From a virus, in IMG/VR virus record IMGVR_UViG_3300025141_000682, positions 1 through 25,157 of that record: DNA of 25,157 nucleotides. One strand, written 5' to 3'. Under the pieces are notes generated by a model. It saw only the letters and a list, made by a program, of their open reading frames with translations, was not told where the DNA came from and made no database searches. Shown one piece after another: positions 20,069 through 25,157 of this stretch. The position numbers were made by a program, and so were the translations under genes. Numbering within the stretch: position 1 is the stretch's first letter; every line of letters starts with the position of its first letter.

Positions 20069-22435
20069 TTACGTTTTGCTATCTGGTGATTTTCCAGATT
20101 TTTTCTTTGAATTATTTTTTTTGGTCTCTTCTACTAAAGAAACTTCAGGCGGAAGGGGCATTTCGCCAAGATAGGCATTAAAAGTGGGAGTAGTATCGGT
20201 GGAGGCCGTGACCAACCCTAGATCATAAGCGCTCTTCCAGGTATTTCCAACAATTGAATGCTTAATGCCATAAATATAAAAAAGTCCAGTAAAGAACATT
20301 AAGTTGTTGTGTTGTTGAAAATAGCCTCCATCAACAAATCTTGTATCTATAAACATTCTGTCCATTACACTAAAAAAAGGATTACCTTTTAATGATAGAT
20401 TGGCTTTAACTCTATTGGTGATCATTATTGAATCATCACTCGTATCCCCAATTGAGTTTTCTGTGCCTTTATTCAATTTGAATTGACGCACCGCCTCCCT
20501 CTCAGCGATTCCTGTTACTGGAAATGTTTCAAATTTTATGCCTTCGAAGGGACCAACATTCGGTCCTCCAAGGAATACTGTTGGGATATTTCTCTGTTTC
20601 CTGATCTTTTTAGTGGACTTCACGTTATTTAAAAATGTACCAATGAACACAAAATCTGTAACATTGACACTATCACTGTCTGGTGTGAAGTTTGACATAG
20701 ACCTAACAAATTTACTTGTTTGGTTTATTTTGTCAAGGTCTAAGGTATAACTTACTTTTCCAGAATATGCTTGTTGATCTTTCCCGGTTTTTTCTTTCTC
20801 TGCGCTTAGTACTAAAGTGTCAAAAAAACTTTTCATGAAATCGGCAAAAAATTGACGTATTGAAAAAAACTTTAACTTCTTGGAAACAATTTCTTTATTT
20901 AACTCGAATAAGAACATATCCAGTGATATTGGAGTATTTGCTATATTATATATTTTTTTCAAATCTTTGTTTTTTATCCAAAGTGTAGGCCCAAGAAGGA
21001 ATTTGGAGGCACTTTTCCCCAATAAATCTAAATCTTGTCCAACCCCACCTCCCTTTTGATTGTTTAAGATAATATCAAGTAGGTCGCCAAAATAGAAAAA
21101 TTTAACTTTTTCAAATTTGGTTGATGTTTCTTCCGTGTTAAAACTTCTTATCCTGAGGGTGCCGGCTGTATAATCGGTTTTGTTCTTTGTCTTTGATTTA
21201 AGTTTTTGTATTATGTCTTCTGGTGTTTGTTTTAGCTTGTGTTTTCTGTTTGGAACAACTTTTAAATTTGTCACATCAACAGGTTGCCCTTGAGCTACTT
21301 TTTTAATATAACTTGAATAAGTCTGGTTATCTAATTCGATATAATAAATTTTTCCTAATTCATATAAAGCCGTTATAAAGGGAAAAATTGATGGTACCGC
21401 ACCAGCTTGTTTGGCCAATTGCACTTTCCTTTGAAGTCTTTGTACATCTTTTTCAAGCTTATCGATGTTGGGGACATTAGACTCCTGGTCAGTTGGAGAG
21501 TCTGTTGCATGTTTTTTATCTAAGCGTTGTTTTAATTTTTCCAGCGAGGTTATTTTAGAAGCCAGTGTATCCGCAGAGTATTGTTCTTCATCTTCTATAA
21601 GACGCATATTTTTATTTCTTTTAATCGCTTTATAATATTTTGAATCCAATAAATTAACACCGCCTAAAGCCTCAACTCTACCATCTAATCTAGTACTGAT
21701 TTCTGCCGAGCCATCATTATTATATGTTATTTGAGTAGAGGGGGCATTTGGGGTAAGAATTATAATTAATTTTTTTTGTGCAAATTTGTTTAATAGGGGG
21801 TCAAAATTATCTGGAATGTTGTAACCTAGTTCCAATAATATATCATAAGAACTTCCACCTGGGCTCGCGAAGATATCTTTATATTTTACATTTTCTATTG
21901 GATCTAAATTTTTAAATAACATTTTGATATCTTGAAACGCTAAAGTAAGATTAACACGAACAATATTTGTTGTAGAGGGAATTATGGCTTTGTTGGCAGC
22001 ACCAGTGTGTGTGATATCTAAAGATTTAAGTCCTACAACTGGTCCCATAAACCTTTCTGTTATAAAATCTGTTTCACCTCCTATAAAACCTGCTGGGTCT
22101 TGAAAGGATTCAAAGTCCATTCTATTCTCAAATGGAATTTCAATCTTTTTTCTTACTTGACCCTTTTTTTTGAATCTTTTAAATATTCTTATAGAGGGTG
22201 TTAGCAAGTTCAGTTGTAAGGGTGTTGCACTAAAGAATTCAAAGACTTCCGGACTTGTATTGCTAAAGGGCTCTGTGTATGGGTTTTCATCCAAATAGTA
22301 AATATATTTATTATTTGGAAGTTTATCGTTATAAAATTCATATAGCTCAACAAAGTAACTTAAAAGCTTTTGTTGGTTTTTTACTTGTACGCCTAATGTT
22401 TTAATGTAATCTGATATCGGAGGTTTATTGGCCAT
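20069..22435 (-). CDS. Large baseplate protein, hub-like
   Basis: A 788-residue protein in the tail block. The middle (about 285-345) has a Lys/Gln-rich coiled-coil segment (for example DKLEKDVQRLQRKVQLAKQ). The C-terminal part (about 690-750) reads GNPFFSVMDRMFID, then FFTGLFYIYGIKHSI and TWKSAYDLGLV, which resembles the end of tail hub proteins of the gpD/gp27 type: a GxP turn, a strand, then YxVxxVxHxxxxGxWxTxLxL. Size and place next to a LysM baseplate protein support a hub or wedge role. The ATG overlaps nothing; the gene starts 2 bp after the LysM gene's stop, with GAGAG upstream. The C-terminus is Lys/Ser-rich and likely disordered. Family not certain. Confidence 0.68.
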   Translation of the reverse strand: MANKPPISDYIKTLGVQVKNQQKLLSYFVELYEFYNDKLPNNKYIYYLDENPYTEPFSNTSPEVFEFFSATPLQLNLLTPSIRIFKRFKKKGQVRKKIEIPFENRMDFESFQDPAGFIGGETDFITERFMGPVVGLKSLDITHTGAANKAIIPSTTNIVRVNLTLAFQDIKMLFKNLDPIENVKYKDIFASPGGSSYDILLELGYNIPDNFDPLLNKFAQKKLIIILTPNAPSTQITYNNDGSAEISTRLDGRVEALGGVNLLDSKYYKAIKRNKNMRLIEDEEQYSADTLASKITSLEKLKQRLDKKHATDSPTDQESNVPNIDKLEKDVQRLQRKVQLAKQAGAVPSIFPFITALYELGKIYYIELDNQTYSSYIKKVAQGQPVDVTNLKVVPNRKHKLKQTPEDIIQKLKSKTKNKTDYTAGTLRIRSFNTEETSTKFEKVKFFYFGDLLDIILNNQKGGGVGQDLDLLGKSASKFLLGPTLWIKNKDLKKIYNIANTPISLDMFLFELNKEIVSKKLKFFSIRQFFADFMKSFFDTLVLSAEKEKTGKDQQAYSGKVSYTLDLDKINQTSKFVRSMSNFTPDSDSVNVTDFVFIGTFLNNVKSTKKIRKQRNIPTVFLGGPNVGPFEGIKFETFPVTGIAEREAVRQFKLNKGTENSIGDTSDDSIMITNRVKANLSLKGNPFFSVMDRMFIDTRFVDGGYFQQHNNLMFFTGLFYIYGIKHSIVGNTWKSAYDLGLVTASTDTTPTFNAYLGEMPLPPEVSLVEETKKNNSKKKSGKSPDSKT

Positions 22436-22437
22436 AT

Positions 22438-22776
22438 TTAACTCTCAAAAATTTCTAACATTCTTGTTAATGGTGTTGGAATATAGATAGTATCACCAAC
22501 ATTAATCATGTTTTCTGTTGGTTTTTGATTGAAGTATGCGATTACCCACCAATAAGAAGAATCACCATAGTACTTTTGTGCATACTTGTAGAATCGATCA
22601 CCAATCTTAAAAATTTCTATATTAATCTTTACTCCTTCCAGTTCGTCTGCTGTTGGGTAACGAAAATTAGCAGTTGAGTAATGTTTAATAGATTTAATAC
22701 CGCGATTTTTAAATTGATTTGTGTAAACATCATCTTGGTTTAAAAAAATATTTCTTTTGCGATATCTAGAAGACAT
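22438..22776 (-). CDS. LysM-domain baseplate/tail protein (gp53/XkdP-like)
   Basis: A 112-residue protein with a LysM-type domain at about residues 55-100: FKIGDRFYKYAQKYYGDSS, then YWWVIAYFNQ and the closing VGDTIYIPTP. This YGDxxxWWxIAxxN...GxxIxIP pattern is typical of small LysM proteins in contractile tail baseplates, where the domain serves assembly rather than cell-wall binding (as in T4 gp53 and XkdP-like proteins). The basic N-terminal arm may insert into a partner. The ATG has a strong AAGGAG about 8 nt upstream. It lies between the tail/baseplate protein and the hub-like protein, matching gene order in many myoviruses. Confidence 0.82.
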   Translation of the reverse strand: MSSRYRKRNIFLNQDDVYTNQFKNRGIKSIKHYSTANFRYPTADELEGVKINIEIFKIGDRFYKYAQKYYGDSSYWWVIAYFNQKPTENMINVGDTIYIPTPLTRMLEIFES

Positions 22777-22788
22777 TTATTTTTCTCC

Positions 22789-23604
22789 TTATTGTGGTTT
22801 GCTTAACACTTTACCCGCCACAGAGGCTGGGCTTCCTGGGGTATTTTCTGCAATTCCAGCCCCTGGGTTACCCCCCTCAAAGCCAGGACCATCTGCGCTT
22901 GAATCAATGTTGACTCCGCTATTAAATGGCCAATTGTTTCTCCCATCATTCGCAAATTTACCATCATACCATCCAAGAACATGTTCATGCAAAACATCAA
23001 ATTGCATATTAACATCATATGTAATTGGTATCTTAACACCACCAACACCAAAGGTCAAATTATCTCCAATACCTCCTCCACCATAACCTCCTCCCGATGA
23101 AACGTTAAGGGAACTGAAAAAACCAGTCAGTCCTTTTTTTTGGCCTTTTGAAAAATCTCCTATAAGGTCTCCATATTTAATTCTGAAAAAGGGTGGAGTC
23201 TTTATAACAGAAGTACTTTGCATACCAGTTGGAGTATAAGATGGATATAATAATTGTTGTAATAAGTTAGCTGTAATAGTGTTATTAGAAACAGCTTGAG
23301 CCCCATTTAATACTTGACTTTTTATCATTTTAAAGTCTAATCTAATAGATCTTTTTGTTCCTGTATAAGTCGCTAAACCCTCAGCGCGACCATAAAATTC
23401 GCCAGCAGCACTCATACCTATACTAACGTTATTATCTATAGAAAGGTCAGCTGGTTCAATTACTATTATCATAGAATTGCCATTAATTGTTGTATGTAAA
23501 GGTTCAATTTCTATAAGTTCAACGCTTTTATCAATTGAACTTTCTGGAAGACCTTTATTTACTGCAGCTGAGACACTTTTTAAAGTTTTTATAAAATCTA
23601 CCAA
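22789..23604 (-). CDS. Tail/baseplate protein, tube-associated
   Basis: A 271-residue protein following the tape-measure-like gene. The centre holds PTGMQSTSVIKTPPFFRIKYG followed by DLIGDF, a signature I associate with small baseplate/tail-tube adaptors that carry a xPPxxRIxxGDL block. A Gly-rich stretch (about 168-185) and VNMQFDVLHEHVLGWYDGKF follow; the C-terminal 60 residues are Gly/Pro/Ser-rich and probably flexible. A TTG at 23602-23604 is the earliest in-frame start, with AAGGA about 9 nt upstream, just after the stop of the upstream gene. It is probably a tube-to-baseplate adaptor, but the exact counterpart is uncertain. Confidence 0.68.
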   Translation of the reverse strand: MVDFIKTLKSVSAAVNKGLPESSIDKSVELIEIEPLHTTINGNSMIIVIEPADLSIDNNVSIGMSAAGEFYGRAEGLATYTGTKRSIRLDFKMIKSQVLNGAQAVSNNTITANLLQQLLYPSYTPTGMQSTSVIKTPPFFRIKYGDLIGDFSKGQKKGLTGFFSSLNVSSGGGYGGGGIGDNLTFGVGGVKIPITYDVNMQFDVLHEHVLGWYDGKFANDGRNNWPFNSGVNIDSSADGPGFEGGNPGAGIAENTPGSPASVAGKVLSKPQ

Positions 23605-23616
23605 TCTTCAATTTCC

Positions 23617-25157
23617 TTATCCAATAACTTGGGCCGTGAGTCCAGGGATTACTGCATCGGCAATTTGTTTGTCATTCATTTGGAGAACCACCCTTATTTC
23701 TTTTCCGCTGGAGTCTACCTGTGTGATGACTCCTTTTGCTTCTTTCAGCAGCGACGGGAAGGACTTTGGGTTCTTCATGAGCTTCTTCAAGATTTCTATT
23801 GCCTTTTCGCCCTTTTCCTTGATGTTCTCTTTCCCTTCTGGGCTTGTGTGTTTAGCTCCCTCCGCTTCAAGCTCTTGAAGAAGTTTAGGGATTTCTTTTG
23901 TCAAACTTCGAATTGAGTCTGCGGTTTTTTGAGTTTCTTTGAATATTTTCATTGTGTTTTTGAAATTACCAAAAAGACCTTGCATAAGAAGACCTTCAGT
24001 TCCTCCCTTTTCGCTAAATGATTTTAAAATAAGATTTAAAGCACTTAAACTTGAGCCAAGTTGAGTTGCGCCCGTTATAAGTGTTTTAAAGCCTGGTGAC
24101 TTCTGCACTGTTTTGTCGAACAGTTGCATTTGTTTACTAAGTGATTGAAGGGCGTTTACACCCTTTTTTGTACCCTCGGCACTTAAAGCAGCCGAGTTGG
24201 CGAGTTTCACAGTGGGACGGGCTGCTGTTTCGGTTGCCCCAGCTGCATTTTTCGTTACCTTTACTAGTTCAGCAAATGTTTTTATGTTGGTCTTCGCTTT
24301 TGTGGAAACTTTTTCCATAGAATCTGCTAAACTTGTTTGACCGTCGTTGTGAGTTTTAAAATATCGATCTAATGCCGTCTTATCAAAGCCCGTAATCTGT
24401 TCCAAAGCCATTAGGGAATAATATCTTTCTCTCCCCTCTCCCAATTTAAAACGACCTTCCTCCATGGCGGTTTCTATATCTTGCATCACCAATTTGAATC
24501 TTTCTGGGTCTGTGGCTGCTAGCATTTCATTTATATCTAAAGTGGATCCCTTCAAGACTGCTCCCAATTCGGCAATTTTTGTACCAGCACCTTCAAGGGT
24601 ATCAAAGCCTTTTGCGGTTGATGAAATTTTTTCCATTGAAAAGCCAGTGAGTTTGGAGGCGATTTCCACTTCTCTTAGTTGTTTGGTCGCTTCCTCTAGA
24701 GGCCATATTGTATAGTCTTTTAATATACCGCCAAAATGTTTAAAAACTCCTGAAAGGGGTGACCTAACAATCTTTGCAGTATTGGCTGCACTGACTGTTA
24801 ACTTCTTAAAGCTTTTTATCACTTTTTCTGAATTACCTTCTAAGCCTCCTGCCTCCTTCGCGGCGTAGTCCAAAATTCCGGTGAGTTCTTCTATGCCAAC
24901 TCCAGCCTTTAGAACAGGAGCAGAAAGTCCTACAAATTGACCAAGCAGATTGGCCATTTCCTTGTCGCCTTTCATGATCGCTTCCTTAAAAGCATCCGAG
25001 CCGGCCAAAAACTTCGCCAAGGTTTTGGGAGCTTCTTCTGCTTTTATGTTGAAATCACTTAGTGTGATTCCGCTGTCCTTTATACCTTTTTGGATTTTGT
25101 CCCAATGTTTTGTAACATTAAAACTTAATTTCCGCGTCACTTCAGCGGCTTGGTCAT
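23617..25157 (-). CDS. Tail tape-measure-like protein (5' end beyond window)
   Basis: At least 513 residues are visible and the frame stays open to base 25157 (DQAAEVTRKLSF...), so the GTG at 25138-25140 need not be the start and the protein probably continues upstream. The sequence is helical, rich in Ala, Lys, Glu and Gly, with a mobile repeat-like pattern of coiled-coil and short hydrophobic stretches (for example LAKFLAGSDAFKEAIMKG and MANLLGQFVGLSAPVLKAG). The C-terminal end (RVVLQMNDKQIADAVIPGL) resembles tape-measure C-termini. It sits directly upstream of baseplate genes, the usual order. Base composition is more GC-rich than most neighbours. It could instead be another long structural protein; the missing 5' part would decide. 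Confidence 0.65.
   Translation of the reverse strand, partial: DQAAEVTRKLSFNVTKHWDKIQKGIKDSGITLSDFNIKAEEAPKTLAKFLAGSDAFKEAIMKGDKEMANLLGQFVGLSAPVLKAGVGIEELTGILDYAAKEAGGLEGNSEKVIKSFKKLTVSAANTAKIVRSPLSGVFKHFGGILKDYTIWPLEEATKQLREVEIASKLTGFSMEKISSTAKGFDTLEGAGTKIAELGAVLKGSTLDINEMLAATDPERFKLVMQDIETAMEEGRFKLGEGRERYYSLMALEQITGFDKTALDRYFKTHNDGQTSLADSMEKVSTKAKTNIKTFAELVKVTKNAAGATETAARPTVKLANSAALSAEGTKKGVNALQSLSKQMQLFDKTVQKSPGFKTLITGATQLGSSLSALNLILKSFSEKGGTEGLLMQGLFGNFKNTMKIFKETQKTADSIRSLTKEIPKLLQELEAEGAKHTSPEGKENIKEKGEKAIEILKKLMKNPKSFPSLLKEAKGVITQVDSSGKEIRVVLQMNDKQIADAVIPGLTAQVIG

Noticed and set aside
1-25157. tRNA genes, CRISPR arrays, insertion sequences, integrase or attachment sites
   Set aside because: I saw no cloverleaf-like stretch, no regular short repeats with spacers, no transposase or integrase frame, and no terminal repeats; gaps between genes are too short for most of these.

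Overview
The window looks like a piece of a large tailed-phage genome, most likely a contractile-tailed (myovirus-like) virus with some T4-like genes. The evidence is a tail/baseplate block (tape-measure-like protein, LysM baseplate protein, hub-like protein) next to a near-complete replication set: DnaE-type polymerase, family A polymerase, DnaB-type helicase, RecA, gp32-like ssDNA-binding protein and a FEN-type exonuclease. Nucleotide-metabolism genes (class II ribonucleotide reductase, dUTPase, deaminase) and cell-wall lytic enzymes accompany them. The DNA is AT-rich, starts follow GGAG-type ribosome binding sites, and most genes touch or overlap. There is no ribosomal, tRNA or clearly bacterial housekeeping locus. 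I cannot name the host. Consensus sigma70-type promoters and a B12-dependent reductase suggest an ordinary bacterium that can supply cobalamin.

All genes but one lie on the minus strand, so they are transcribed from high to low coordinates. In that order: (1) 25157-18854, tail and baseplate genes: a tape-measure-like protein cut by the window edge, a tail/baseplate protein, a LysM protein, a large hub-like protein and an unassigned putative structural protein. (2) 18835-13901, replication and recombination: a compact family A polymerase, a divergent FtsZ/tubulin-like protein, the ssDNA-binding protein bounded by RNA hairpins, three small proteins, and RecA. (3) 13193-13879, the only plus-strand gene. 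It encodes a basic protein whose N-terminus resembles a cleavable capsid-targeting peptide, behind a TATAAATA (T4-late-like) box. (4) 13081-7194, deaminase, small SH3-like protein, 5'-3' exonuclease, tiny membrane peptide, small secreted protein, DnaB helicase, class II reductase, a small helical protein and a GroES-like co-chaperonin. (5) 7166-1, a lytic transglycosylase, two uncharacterised proteins (one nucleotidyltransferase-like), DNA polymerase III alpha, a GIY-YIG endonuclease, dUTPase, and a GH25 lysozyme cut by the window edge.

These genes would let the phage make and clean dNTPs (reductase, deaminase, dUTPase), unwind, coat and copy DNA (helicase, SSB, DnaE and PolA-type enzymes, exonuclease), recombine (RecA), help host GroEL fold phage proteins (GroES-like), build the tail, and lyse the host (transglycosylase, GH25). 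The points most worth a second look are the FtsZ-like protein with a degenerate GTP signature, two DNA polymerases of different families, sigma70 promoters that appear to give leaderless mRNAs, a duplicated 38-nt hairpin with compensatory base changes, a hairpin leader upstream of the SSB gene like the T4 gene 32 operator, and the divergent plus-strand protein. No gene-free stretch exceeds 300 bases; the largest gaps are about 110 bp (13082-13192) and 104 bp (11063-11166), and both hold promoters.
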